A DNA stretch of 51,526 nt from Caulobacter sp. CCH9-E1. Its GTDB lineage: Bacteria; Pseudomonadota; Alphaproteobacteria; Caulobacterales; Caulobacteraceae. Below the pieces are notes generated by a model. That model was not told where the DNA came from, made no database searches, and saw nothing but the letters and a program-made list of their open reading frames with translations. The stretch's first letter is position 1. The number at the start of each line of letters is the position of its first letter. Positions 43,181 to 51,494 of the stretch are shown piece by piece. The DNA lies in assembly GCF_001556515.1 (NCBI RefSeq), contig NZ_LSJA01000052.1:1-51526 (forward strand). The letters are read 5' to 3'. A program made the position numbers and the translations under genes.

Positions 43181-43951
43181 TTAGCCCACCTTCGTGAAGT
43201 CCGCAGGCCTGCGTTCCATGAAGGCCATGAACGCCTCGCGCGCCTCGGCGGTCTGCAGGCGGGCGGCGAACTCGGCGCCTTCGACGTCCATCAGGGCGGC
43301 GATCTTCTCGGCGTCGCGCATGAGGCGCTTGGTGGTGGTCAGGGCGCCCAGCGGACGCTTGGCCAGCTGGTCGGCGGCGGCGCGCGCCCTGGTCCGCAGC
43401 TCGCTGGCCTCGACTGCGGCGTTGGCGAGGCCCCAGGCCACGGCCGTGGCCCCATCCACCGCCTCGCCCAGGGCGAACATGGCGTAGGCGCGGGCGTGGC
43501 CGATCCGGGCGGGCAGCAGCCAGCTGGAGGCGGCTTCCGGCACTAGGGCCAGGTTGACGAACGGCACGGTCAGCCGCGCGTCCGGCGTCACATAGACGAG
43601 GTCGCAATGCAGCAGCATGGTCGTGCCGACGCCGACCGCCTGTCCCTGCACGGCGGCGACCAGCGGCCGTGTGGCGTGGGCCAGGGCCTTCAGGAACCGC
43701 CACACGTGGCGCTCGCCCGTGAAGCTGCCGGTGGCCTGGGCCGCGAAGTCCTGCAGGTCGTTGCCCGCGGTGAAGCTGTCGCCGTCGGCCTGAAAGACCA
43801 CGACGCGGATCGCCGGGTCCTTCTCCGCGCGCTCCAGGCCGTCGGCCAGCGCGCCGTACATGGCGTTCGAGAGGGCGTTCTTCTTCTCCGATCGCGCCAG
43901 GGTGAGGGTCATCACCCCCGCGTCGATCTCAACCTTTACGAGGTCCGTCAT
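43181..43951 (-). CDS. enoyl-CoA hydratase/isomerase family protein
   Basis: The 256-residue crotonase-fold protein has ARSEKKNALSNAMYGALADG, the oxyanion-hole segment ADGDSFTAGNDLQDF and AVQGQAVGVGTTMLLHCDLV. The segment VNLALVPEAASS resembles the PEGCSS region of delta3,delta2-enoyl-CoA isomerases more than the typical hydratase region, so isomerase activity is a fair alternative. It starts one base after the MarR stop, so the regulator probably controls this acyl-CoA operon. Confidence 0.9.
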   Translation of the reverse strand: MTDLVKVEIDAGVMTLTLARSEKKNALSNAMYGALADGLERAEKDPAIRVVVFQADGDSFTAGNDLQDFAAQATGSFTGERHVWRFLKALAHATRPLVAAVQGQAVGVGTTMLLHCDLVYVTPDARLTVPFVNLALVPEAASSWLLPARIGHARAYAMFALGEAVDGATAVAWGLANAAVEASELRTRARAAADQLAKRPLGALTTTKRLMRDAEKIAALMDVEGAEFAARLQTAEAREAFMAFMERRPADFTKVG

Positions 43952-43952
43952 G

Positions 43953-44393
43953 TCAGGCGTCTCCCTTGGGGAACTTGGTCTGCAGGCTGGCCAGCCAGCG
44001 CGCGACCACGTCGATTTCGTCTTCCGTGAAGCCTTCGACCAGCTGGGCCTTGATCCCCTGAAGGCCAGCCTTGGCCTCTTCCCGCGCCGCGTGGCCCCTG
44101 TCGGTCAGGTGCAGGCGCATGGCTCGGCCATCCTTGGAGTCCGCGCGGCGCTCGACCAGCCCGGCCTTGGTCATGCGGTCGATCAGGCCGGTCATGGCCG
44201 AGGGCGCCAAGTCAAGAGCGTCCGCCGCCTCGCCGATCAAGGCCCCGTCGCGCTCGCCGAGATAGAACAGCACGCCCGACTGCGCCGCGGTCAGACCGCC
44301 CTTCGCCGCCATCCTGGCTTCCAGCCAGCGCTGCACGCGCCGATGGCCGGCGTTGAGCAGGAAGATCAGGCGGCGGTCTTGCGCGACAGGCAT
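43953..44393 (-). CDS. MarR-family transcriptional regulator
   Basis: The 146-residue protein has the MarR winged helix: LTAAQSGVLFYLGERDGALI, the recognition region LDLAPSAMTGLIDRMTKAGL and the wing VERRADSKDGRAMRLHLTDRG. Flanking helices provide dimerisation. It is directly upstream of the enoyl-CoA hydratase family and SDR genes in the same orientation. MarR regulators often sense aromatic or acyl-CoA ligands, and local autoregulation is likely but not shown. The MBL-fold gene lies 45 bases upstream. Confidence 0.93.
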   Translation of the reverse strand: MPVAQDRRLIFLLNAGHRRVQRWLEARMAAKGGLTAAQSGVLFYLGERDGALIGEAADALDLAPSAMTGLIDRMTKAGLVERRADSKDGRAMRLHLTDRGHAAREEAKAGLQGIKAQLVEGFTEDEIDVVARWLASLQTKFPKGDA

Positions 44394-44438
44394 GGGCCAA
44401 GCGTCATGCTTCGCACGCGAAATGTCAAACGTGCGTTT

Positions 44439-45536
44439 TTAGTCTTCGCTAGAAATCGCCGCGTACCACGCGACGCCCTCGCCGTCGGTCGTGCGCTCGA
44501 TCCGGCCGCGGCGGATCAGGCAGTTGAGGTGCGCCAGCGCCTCGCCCGTCGCCATGCCCAAGAGGTCCGGACCGATCGGCCGGGCGAACAGCGCGCCGAA
44601 GGTGTCGACCACCCGCTTGGGCTCGGCCAGCTTCTTCTCCAGCCGCGCCAGTCCGCGCTCGTGCCCCGAGATCAGGCCGTCGATCCGCGTGTGCAGCCCT
44701 TCGAACGGATCGTTGTGGGCCGGCAGGACGATCACATCGTCTGGAACCGTCGCCTTGACCTTGGCCAGGGAGCGCAGCCAGTCGCTCAGCGGGTCGGCGT
44801 CCGGCTCGGTCGGGAACACCGAGACGTTCGACGAGATGCGCGGCAGCACCTGGTCGCCCGAGATCAGGATGTTCAATTCAGGGCACCAGAGGCAGGCGTG
44901 GTCGGGCGAGTGCCCCTGCCCCGTGACGACCGTCCAGGTCCGGCCGCCGATCTCGAAATGCTCGCCGTCGGTCAGGCGACGATAGCTGTCGGGCAGGGCG
45001 TAGATCGCCTTGCCGAAGCCGCCGAAGCGGGCCTTGTAGTTCTCGATCGCGTCCTCGTCCCAGCCGGCGGCGCGGAAGAACTTCACGCCGTCCTCGGGCG
45101 CCTCGCGGCCGGTGTCGGCCACCAGCATCCGGCACTGGAAGTACTCCAGCCGCGTCATCCAGAGGCGGCAGTCAAACTTGCGCGTGATCCAGCCCGCCAG
45201 GCCGATATGGTCAGGATGCAGATGGGTGACGATGACCCGAGTGATCGGCCGACCGCCCATGGCCCCCGCGAAGGCCGCGCGCCAGGCCTGGCTGGTCTCG
45301 CGCGTCTGCACGCCGGTGTCGACGATCGCCCAGCCCTCGCCATCCTCGATCGCCCAGACATTGATGAACTGCAGCGACCCGCCCAGCGGCATGCGCAGCC
45401 AAAGCACGCCCGGAGCGACCTCGACCGCTTCGCCCGAGCCCTGCTCCGGCGCCGTCTCGAACGGATAGACCAGGCGCCCAGCCTTCTTGGGCGCTTCGGC
45501 CTCGCCGCCCGCCTCGTCCTCGAACCCGTCGCGCAT
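44439..45536 (-). CDS. metallo-beta-lactamase-fold hydrolase
   Basis: The 365-residue protein has the MBL metal-binding motif VIVTHLHPDHIGLAGW, the third ligand GQGHSPDHACLW, the Asp in LISGDQVLPRISSNV and the last His in VLPAHNDPFEGLHTRIDGL. A C-terminal domain of about 90 residues (helical, HERGLARLEKKLAEPKRVVD, ending with a winged-helix-like LNCLIRRGRIERTTDG) is typical of LACTB2-like hydrolases. The substrate is unknown; thioesters or nucleic acids are possible. It may be transcribed with the MarR operon. Confidence 0.88.
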   Translation of the reverse strand: MRDGFEDEAGGEAEAPKKAGRLVYPFETAPEQGSGEAVEVAPGVLWLRMPLGGSLQFINVWAIEDGEGWAIVDTGVQTRETSQAWRAAFAGAMGGRPITRVIVTHLHPDHIGLAGWITRKFDCRLWMTRLEYFQCRMLVADTGREAPEDGVKFFRAAGWDEDAIENYKARFGGFGKAIYALPDSYRRLTDGEHFEIGGRTWTVVTGQGHSPDHACLWCPELNILISGDQVLPRISSNVSVFPTEPDADPLSDWLRSLAKVKATVPDDVIVLPAHNDPFEGLHTRIDGLISGHERGLARLEKKLAEPKRVVDTFGALFARPIGPDLLGMATGEALAHLNCLIRRGRIERTTDGEGVAWYAAISSED

Positions 45537-45664
45537 TCCGTCCCCTAACCCATTTTTTGCCCGCGAGGGCCGTCAAGATCGCGCCTATGTCGGACGGTAT
45601 CTTGACCCCCGATGCAAGCACGCGCTTATGTCCGCGCGAGGAATCCACCCAGGAGATGTTTCCC

Positions 45665-47008
45665 ATGAGGCCTTTCGCGATCGGCCTGTCGGCCGCCCTC
45701 GCGGTCGCCATTCTCGTGCCGGCCGCCGTCATTTCGGCGCCGAAGGAAGAGAAGGGCAAGCCCGCCGCCATCGACGCCAAGGCGCGCGAGATCGGCATGA
45801 AAGAAGCCCCGGCCGTCATCCAGGCCAGCGGCGCGGGCTGCACGGTTTCGGACGCCCGCTTCATCGGCGAGGACAAGAAGGCCGGCGCCAAGTACTACGA
45901 AGTCGCCTGTAGCGAAGGCATGGGCTTCGCGGCGATCGCCAAGAAGGACGCCGCGCCGCAGGTCTACACCTGCCTCGAATCGAGCCAGCCGGGTCCGGAC
46001 GGCAAGGTCGGCGGCCTGGCCTGTATCCTGCCCGGCAACGCCAACCAGGGCGCGGCCCTGGCGCCCTACGTCAAGAAGGGCGGCGTGAGCTGCGATATCG
46101 AGAACACCCGCGCCATCGGCTCGGGCGCCAAGAACTCGTACTTCGAAGTCGCCTGTAAGGGCGGCTCGGGCTACATCGTCCAGACCGTCGCGCCGCTGAA
46201 CATCAACGGCGACGTCTCGGTCAACAGCTGCCTGCTCTACGAAGAAGGCGGCAACGTCAGCTGCAAGCTGACCACCCGTCAGACCCAGCTGAACGTGGTC
46301 GACACCCTGAACAGCGCGGCGAACACCAACTGCGCGATCAAGGATCGCCGCTACGTGCTCAGCACCAAGAGCGACAACTACTTCGAAGTCGCCTGCCAGG
46401 ACGGCAAGGGCTACGTCTATCAGCAGACGGCGGCCACCGGCGCCTTCGCCCGCTCGATCCCCTGCGCCCAGGCCGGCTTCGTCGGCGGCGGCTGCACCAT
46501 GACCGACGCCGTCGCGGCCCAGACCGAGCAGGCGGGCTTCTACACCAAGCTCGCGACCAAGGCCGGCTTCCCCTGCGACGTCGAGAAGTACGGCATGCTG
46601 CCGACCAACGACCCGAAGAAGGAAGTCGTCGAGCTGAAGTGCAAGGGCAGCGACGTCGGCGGCATCGCCGTCTTCACCGCCGCCGACGGCAAGGTCTTTG
46701 ACTGCGTCACCGCCGAGCTGAACGGCTACCGCTGCTCGTTCACCAAGAAGGACACGCAGTTCGCTCGCCTGACCAAGGACCTGGTCGGCTTCAACAAGTC
46801 CTCGTGCACCGTTTCGGACGCCCGCATCATCGGCGCGACCGAGACCGAAGGCTTCGTCGAAGTGGCGTGCTCGGACGGCCTGCCGGGCTGGGTGCTGGGC
46901 TATCCGATCGGCGTCGCCAAGCCGGCCGCCAAGGAGTTCCTGTCCTGCGTGCAGGCCAAGGGCATCGGCGGCGGCTGCAAGCTGCCGACCAACAAGGTCA
47001 AGGGCTGA
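45665..47008 (+). CDS. exported protein with five tandem four-cysteine modules
   Basis: The 447-residue product has a signal peptide (PFAIGLSAALAVAILVPAAV, cleavage near ISA) and then five modules of 77-84 residues. Each begins with Cys and a strand such as TVSDARFIG, continues with (Y/F)xEVAC and a Gly-rich turn, and closes with two further cysteines. Cys positions are 59/82/103/120, 143/164/189/200, 223/244/267/277, 304/326/347/357 and 381/402/428/438. There are 20 Cys in all and none outside the modules, so disulfides in the periplasm or outside are likely. No family with a known role comes to mind. I chose the ATG at 45665 with AGGAG nine bases upstream. It is monocistronic with a strong terminator. 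Confidence 0.88.
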   Translation: MRPFAIGLSAALAVAILVPAAVISAPKEEKGKPAAIDAKAREIGMKEAPAVIQASGAGCTVSDARFIGEDKKAGAKYYEVACSEGMGFAAIAKKDAAPQVYTCLESSQPGPDGKVGGLACILPGNANQGAALAPYVKKGGVSCDIENTRAIGSGAKNSYFEVACKGGSGYIVQTVAPLNINGDVSVNSCLLYEEGGNVSCKLTTRQTQLNVVDTLNSAANTNCAIKDRRYVLSTKSDNYFEVACQDGKGYVYQQTAATGAFARSIPCAQAGFVGGGCTMTDAVAAQTEQAGFYTKLATKAGFPCDVEKYGMLPTNDPKKEVVELKCKGSDVGGIAVFTAADGKVFDCVTAELNGYRCSFTKKDTQFARLTKDLVGFNKSSCTVSDARIIGATETEGFVEVACSDGLPGWVLGYPIGVAKPAAKEFLSCVQAKGIGGGCKLPTNKVKG

Positions 47009-47033
47009 TCCCAGCCCTCCAGCCTGAATGAGG

Positions 47034-47072
47034 AAGGCCCGCCGGGAGCGATCCCGGCGGGCCTTTTCTTTT
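47034..47072 (+). terminator. rho-independent terminator
   Basis: AAGGCCCGCCGGGA-GCGA-TCCCGGCGGGCCTT is a perfect 14-base-pair hairpin followed by TTCTTTT. It is 25 bases after the stop of the 4-Cys-repeat gene and ends next to the stop codon of the convergent TPP enzyme gene. Confidence 0.95.
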
Positions 47073-48612
47073 AGCCCATCGCCGCTTCGATCAGCCGGGG
47101 CCCCGGCGTCGCCATCGCCCGGGCGAACGCCTCGTCGAAGGCCTCCGCCGTCTCGGCGCGCTCGGCGGCCATGCCCATGCCCTGGGCCATCTGGACCCAG
47201 TCGATGCGCGGATCGCCGAGATCCAGAAGCTTCGAGGCCGCCGGTCCGGGATTGCCCGCCCCCGTCCGCCCCAGCTCGATGCCGAGGATCCGGTAGGCGT
47301 GGTTGGCGAAGACGACGACCGTGACGTCGAGCTTCTCGCGCACGATCGTCCAGAGTCCCTGCACCGTGTACATGCCCGCGCCGTCGCCGGTCAGGGTCAG
47401 GACCTTGCGGTCCGGACAGGCCACCGCCGCGCCGATCGCCAGCGGGATGCCCTGGCCGATCGCGCCGCCGGTCAGGGACAGCCAGTCATGGGCTCGCGCG
47501 CCGCGGGTCTGGGTGAAGATCGGCAGGCCCGCCGTCACCGCGTCGTCCGAGATCACGGCGTCCGTCGGCATGTGGCGCGCCACCGAAGCGCCGATCGCCC
47601 AGGCGTCCAGTCGCCCCGAGGGAGCGTCGGGCGCCGCGTAGGTCTCGACCGTCGCCTGCGCCGGCGCGCCGACCGCATCCGCCAGCGCCGTCAGCGCCGC
47701 CGTCGCGTCGACCTCGCGGCCGCACAGGGTTTCGACCGAGCAGCCCTCGGGCGTCAGCACGCTGGGGCGGTCGGGATAGGCGAAGAAGGCGACCGGTCGC
47801 TGGGTCGAGACCAGGATCATCAGGTCGACGCCGTCGAGGTCCTTCAGGGCCTGCTCGGCGAAATAGGGCAGCTTGTCGGGACGGAACCGCCCCTCGCCCC
47901 GCGCCTGGCGGGCGGTGAAGGTGTCGGTCAGCACCCGGACGCCGTGGGCGGCGAGGCGCCCGGCGGCGGCCAGCGCGGCCTCGCCGCAAGCGCCCGAGCC
48001 CAGCAGCAGGACCGGCTTCTTGGCGAACCCCAGAGCCTTGGTCGCGGCTTCGACGGCGGCGGGGTCCGGCGCGGCGAAGGCGGGCGGCGTCACGATCGGC
48101 CCCTTCACGGTCGCCTCGTTCCAGGCCGCGTCGGCCGGCAGGATCAGGCAGGCGCCGCCGCCGGGCGTTCCATAGCTGGCGACGATCGCCTCGGCGGCCA
48201 GGGGCCCGACGCTGTCGGCGCTTTCGGCCGACTTGACCCAGATCGAATTCGGCGCGGCCAGGGCGGCGATGTCGCTGTTCAGCGGCGCGTCAAAGCCGCG
48301 ATGATAGGTGGCGTGGTCGCCGATCACGTTGACCACCGGCGTGAACGCCCGCCGGGCGTTGTGCAGGTTGGCCGCGCCGTTGGCGTAGCCGGGTCCCAGG
48401 TGCAGCAGGGTGCAGGCGGGCTTGCCGGCCATGCGGCCATAGCCGTCGGCGGCGCCGGTCGCGACACCCTCGAACAGGCAGAGCACGCTGCGCATGCGCG
48501 GCTCGCGATCCAGGGCCGAGACGAACTGCATCTCGCTGGTGCCGGGGTTGGCGAAACAGGCGGTGACGCCGTTGTCGGCCAGGGTGGTGATCAGGGCGTC
48601 CGCGCCGTTCAT
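47071..48612 (-). CDS. thiamine-pyrophosphate-dependent enzyme, acetolactate synthase-like
   Basis: The 513-residue protein has the three-domain TPP-enzyme layout: N-terminal FANPGTSEMQFVSALD with the catalytic Glu48 in LCLFEGVATGAADGYGRM, a central domain from AAVEAATKALG, and a C-terminal domain with the TPP motif LTGDGAGMYTVQGLWTIVRE and the Asn-containing VVFANHAYRIL. It resembles enzymes annotated as acetolactate synthase large subunit but lacks a neighbouring small subunit, so it may be a decarboxylase of the benzoylformate type. The ATG at 48612 has GGAG six bases upstream, better than an ATG 24 bases earlier. Confidence 0.85.
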   Translation of the reverse strand: MNGADALITTLADNGVTACFANPGTSEMQFVSALDREPRMRSVLCLFEGVATGAADGYGRMAGKPACTLLHLGPGYANGAANLHNARRAFTPVVNVIGDHATYHRGFDAPLNSDIAALAAPNSIWVKSAESADSVGPLAAEAIVASYGTPGGGACLILPADAAWNEATVKGPIVTPPAFAAPDPAAVEAATKALGFAKKPVLLLGSGACGEAALAAAGRLAAHGVRVLTDTFTARQARGEGRFRPDKLPYFAEQALKDLDGVDLMILVSTQRPVAFFAYPDRPSVLTPEGCSVETLCGREVDATAALTALADAVGAPAQATVETYAAPDAPSGRLDAWAIGASVARHMPTDAVISDDAVTAGLPIFTQTRGARAHDWLSLTGGAIGQGIPLAIGAAVACPDRKVLTLTGDGAGMYTVQGLWTIVREKLDVTVVVFANHAYRILGIELGRTGAGNPGPAASKLLDLGDPRIDWVQMAQGMGMAAERAETAEAFDEAFARAMATPGPRLIEAAMG

Positions 48613-48753
48613 GGTCTTCTCCGTACCGTCGCCCATCCTTCCGACATTTCCGCCAAGTCACGCAACACCATTGCGCGACCAAGCCGCGGCGAGGCATCGT
48701 GGCGGCCGCGAGCATCGCCGACAGGGCGAGCCGTGCTGAGGGGGAAACGGATC

Positions 48754-49437
48754 ATGTCGCAGGGCAGCCTGGCGCGTTGGGCGCTGATCGCCTCGATCAT
48801 TGGAGGCGTCAGTTATGTCGCCAGTTGGGGCCTGTCGTTGTCGACGCCGGCCGAGGTGCTTTGGAAAGGCGCGGGCGTCGGCCTGCTGGCGGTCTATGCG
48901 GGCCTGAAGGCGCGCTCGACCGACGGCTGGCTGCTGACGGCGGTGATGGCCCTGGGCGCGCTGGGCGACGTGCTGCTGGTGACCTCGGGCCTGACCATCG
49001 GGGCCCTGGCCTTCCTGGCCGGCCATCTCACGGCGATCGTCCTCTATGCCCGTAACCGGCGAGGGGCCTCGATCCCGGCCTTGCTGGCGGCCGCCGCCTT
49101 CATCCCCGTGGTCGTCGGCGTCGCCTTCCACCTGCCCGCCGACCGGGCCGGCGCGCCGGGCGTGGCGCTGTACGCCACCGGTCTTTCCGCGATGGCCGCC
49201 TCCGCCTGGCTGAGCCGCTTTCCGCGCGGTCAGGTCGCCCTGGGCGCCCTGATGTTCGTGATCTCCGACCTGTTGATCTTCGCCCGCGGCGGCCTGCTGC
49301 CGGAAACCTTCGCCACCGGCTTGGCGGTGTGGGGGCTGTACTACGCCGGCCAGCTGCTGATCTGCCTGGGCGTGACTCGCGCGCTCACTTCTCCTTCCGA
49401 CCTCCCCGGCGAATGCCGGGGCCCAGATCCAGCCTGA
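48754..49437 (+). CDS. YhhN-family (lysoplasmalogenase-like) membrane protein
   Basis: The 227-residue protein has about eight hydrophobic segments and the YhhN motifs LTAVMALGALGDVLLV and GALAFLAGHLTAIVLYARN, with the later ALMFVISDLLIFARG and YYAGQLLICLGVTRAL. Human TMEM86 proteins of this family hydrolyse lysoplasmalogens; the bacterial substrate is unclear. The last 15 residues (PSDLPGECRGPDPA) are encoded by the REP-like repeat at 49395-49527, beyond the usual family end. The ATG at 48754 has AGGGGG upstream. It is divergent from the TPP enzyme across 141 bases. Confidence 0.85.
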   Translation: MSQGSLARWALIASIIGGVSYVASWGLSLSTPAEVLWKGAGVGLLAVYAGLKARSTDGWLLTAVMALGALGDVLLVTSGLTIGALAFLAGHLTAIVLYARNRRGASIPALLAAAAFIPVVVGVAFHLPADRAGAPGVALYATGLSAMAASAWLSRFPRGQVALGALMFVISDLLIFARGGLLPETFATGLAVWGLYYAGQLLICLGVTRALTSPSDLPGECRGPDPA

Positions 49438-49527
49438 GCGGCTGGAGTGTTCGCGCTCTCCGATCCGAACGATCTCTCCCAAGTTGGCGGGTTCGATCTG
49501 GGCCCCGGCATTCGCCGGGGAAGTCGG
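49395..49527. repeat. REP-like inverted repeat, copy 2
   Basis: Arms GACCTCCCCGGCGAATGCCG with GGGCCCAGATC (49395-49429) and GATCTGGGCCCCGGCATTCG with CCGGGGAAGTCGG (49495-49527) are near-perfect inverted copies around 65 bases. The arms are nearly identical to those of copy 1 at 32628-32760. It lies between convergent genes, covers the last codons of the YhhN-family gene and ends two bases before the stop codon of the AMP-binding enzyme gene. Confidence 0.88.
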
Positions 49528-49528
49528 C

Positions 49529-51319
49529 TTAGAAAACGAGAATTCCCTCATCCGGCGCCGCCGCGAACAGCCGCTCCAGCTCGGTCGGCCGGCGCTCGCG
49601 GGCCAGGGCCTGGTTGATGTAGCCCTTGTCGGTCAGCTCGCCGCTGGCCGCGTCGGGCGCCCCGTCGAGGACCAGGGCCCGGGCGATCCGACCTGTCCCG
49701 CCCTTGGCCTGCTGGTTGTAGGCCGTCAGCCGTTCGGCGATCGCCGCCCGTACGGCCGCATCATCCCCCAGCCGCCCACAGGCCTTGGCGTCGAGGAACA
49801 GCATCAGGCCGATTCCCTCGCGCCCCTCGCCGCAGACGATGGCGTCGGAGACGAGACCCCCCAGCGCCGAGACCACCGCCACACGCAGCGCCCCGGCCGC
49901 GACGAAGGCGCCGCTGGCCAGCTTGAAGTTCTCGACCAGACGCCCGTCGAAGACGAGACCCGCCGAGGGGGCCTCCGGATCGGCCAGCCGCGCCGCGTCG
50001 CCGAGCCGATAGAAGCCGTCCTCGTCGAAGGCCTGGGCCGTGGCTTCCGGCTGGTCCAGATAGCCCGGCGAGACCTGCGGCCCCTTCACGCGGATCTCGA
50101 ACTTGCCGCCCTCGCCCGCGGGGACCAGCTTCACCGCCGTGCCCGGCGTCGGCAGGCCGATCATGCCCGACCGGGCGTTCAGCCAGTGGATGTTGCAGGC
50201 CGTCGGCCCCGTCTCGGTCGCGCCATAGCCGGCGGCGAAGGTGATCCGCTCGCCGATCGTCTTCACCGCCACGGCCTGGACGCGGTCGAGGATCGACTGG
50301 GCCATCGACGCGCCGCCGTACTGCAGCACCCGGACCTTCTCGAAGAACTTCGCCGCCAGGGCCTCGTCGCGCTCCAGCTCGCCGATCAGCATGCCCCAGC
50401 CGGCGGGAACCATGTTGTGATAGGTGGTGGCCACCTCGCGCAGGTTCCGCACCGTCTCGTCGAAGCGGCCGGGGACCGGCTGGCCGGCGTCGATATGGAG
50501 CGTGCCGCCCCGGTGCAGCACCATGTGCAGGATGGCGTTGGCGCCCAGGCTGTGGCTCCAGGGGGCGGAGTTGACCAGCACCGGCGGCTCTGGATCGGCG
50601 TAGCACGCCTCGATCTGGGCGGCGTTCAAGGCGATGTTGGCGTGGGTGCACAGCACCGCCTTCGGTTTGCCGGTCGAGCCCGAGGTCAGCAGCAGCTTGG
50701 CGATGTCGTCCGGCCGGGCGGCCGGGGCGCGGGGCGCGCTCTTCAGAAGGTCGGCGAAGGCGGTGTCGCCCGGGCGGGCGTTGCGGCTGACGATCACGGG
50801 CAGGCCGGCCAGGAACGGCGCGGCCAGGGCCTCGCCGAACGCCTCGGCGTCGTCGGCATAGACGGCGGCGGGCTTCAAGCGTTCGACGGCGTGCTGGAGC
50901 CGCGTCAGATCCGCGCCCTTCAGGCCATACTGCGGCGAGACCGGCGCGGCCGGCGCGCCCAGGCTCATGGCGGCGTAGGCGATCAGGGCGTGGTCGATCC
51001 CGTTGCGGGCCAGGATCAGCAGCGGCTGGCCGCGTTGCAGGCCCAGGTCCGCCAGGCCGCCGGTCAGGGCCTCGATCTGGTCCTTGGCCTCGCCATAGGT
51101 GACCGTCCGCCAGCCTTCCGCGCCGGGAATCCGCTCGGCCAACCAAATCCGCTCCGGCGTCTCGGCCGCCCAGCGGGCCAGGGGCTCAGTCGTGGTCCGC
51201 ACGGCGTCCGAATAGGGGTTGGGATTGCGCAGGATCAGCGTCTCGCCCGCCTGCTCGACCTCCAGCGCGCGAGGGGCGTAGCGGGCGTCGCGGAAGGGAG
51301 CGGTGTGGGGCGCGTTCAT
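49529..51319 (-). CDS. AMP-binding enzyme, feruloyl-CoA synthase-like
   Basis: The 596-residue adenylate-forming enzyme has the ATP/AMP signature LLLTSGSTGKPKAVLCTHAN, the aromatic/substrate motif AAGYGATETGPTACN and the motif FYRLGDAARL with FDGRLVENFKLASG at the hinge. The close of the protein (TAYNQQAKGGTGRIARALVL) and the N-terminal VRTTTEPLARWAAETPERIW are like feruloyl-CoA synthases, which activate hydroxycinnamates. An enoyl-CoA hydratase (Fcs partner) is not adjacent. I chose the ATG at 51319 because it fits the family start; ATGs at 51343 and upstream are possible and ribosome binding sites are weak. Confidence 0.85.
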   Translation of the reverse strand: MNAPHTAPFRDARYAPRALEVEQAGETLILRNPNPYSDAVRTTTEPLARWAAETPERIWLAERIPGAEGWRTVTYGEAKDQIEALTGGLADLGLQRGQPLLILARNGIDHALIAYAAMSLGAPAAPVSPQYGLKGADLTRLQHAVERLKPAAVYADDAEAFGEALAAPFLAGLPVIVSRNARPGDTAFADLLKSAPRAPAARPDDIAKLLLTSGSTGKPKAVLCTHANIALNAAQIEACYADPEPPVLVNSAPWSHSLGANAILHMVLHRGGTLHIDAGQPVPGRFDETVRNLREVATTYHNMVPAGWGMLIGELERDEALAAKFFEKVRVLQYGGASMAQSILDRVQAVAVKTIGERITFAAGYGATETGPTACNIHWLNARSGMIGLPTPGTAVKLVPAGEGGKFEIRVKGPQVSPGYLDQPEATAQAFDEDGFYRLGDAARLADPEAPSAGLVFDGRLVENFKLASGAFVAAGALRVAVVSALGGLVSDAIVCGEGREGIGLMLFLDAKACGRLGDDAAVRAAIAERLTAYNQQAKGGTGRIARALVLDGAPDAASGELTDKGYINQALARERRPTELERLFAAAPDEGILVF

Positions 51320-51413
51320 AGGCCTAGTTATGTCGCGGGTCATACGGGCGTTCAATTGCCGCGAACACACGACTTCGCCGCTTCACGCGATCGCTCGCTG
51401 AAGGGATGGAAGG

Positions 51414-51494
51414 GGCTGCGGAGCGCCCGGACGTTCGTCCGGAGTGTGAGTAGTGATTACCGTTTCGACGAAAGCCTAGACGCTCCGCGCAGCC
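51414..51494. ncRNA. candidate structured RNA/leader element upstream of AMP-binding gene
   Basis: GGCTGCGGAGCG (51414-51425) pairs with CGCTCCGCGCAGCC (51481-51494), giving 12 base pairs with a two-base bulge. Enclosed are a perfect hairpin CCGGACG-TT-CGTCCGG (51427-51442) and a small stem TTTCGACGAAA (51463-51473). This looks like a three-way junction. On the minus strand it would lie in the leader of the AMP-binding enzyme gene, about 95-175 bases before its ATG; on the plus strand it could be a small RNA or the end of a gene beyond the window. No known riboswitch class is recognised. Confidence 0.35.
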
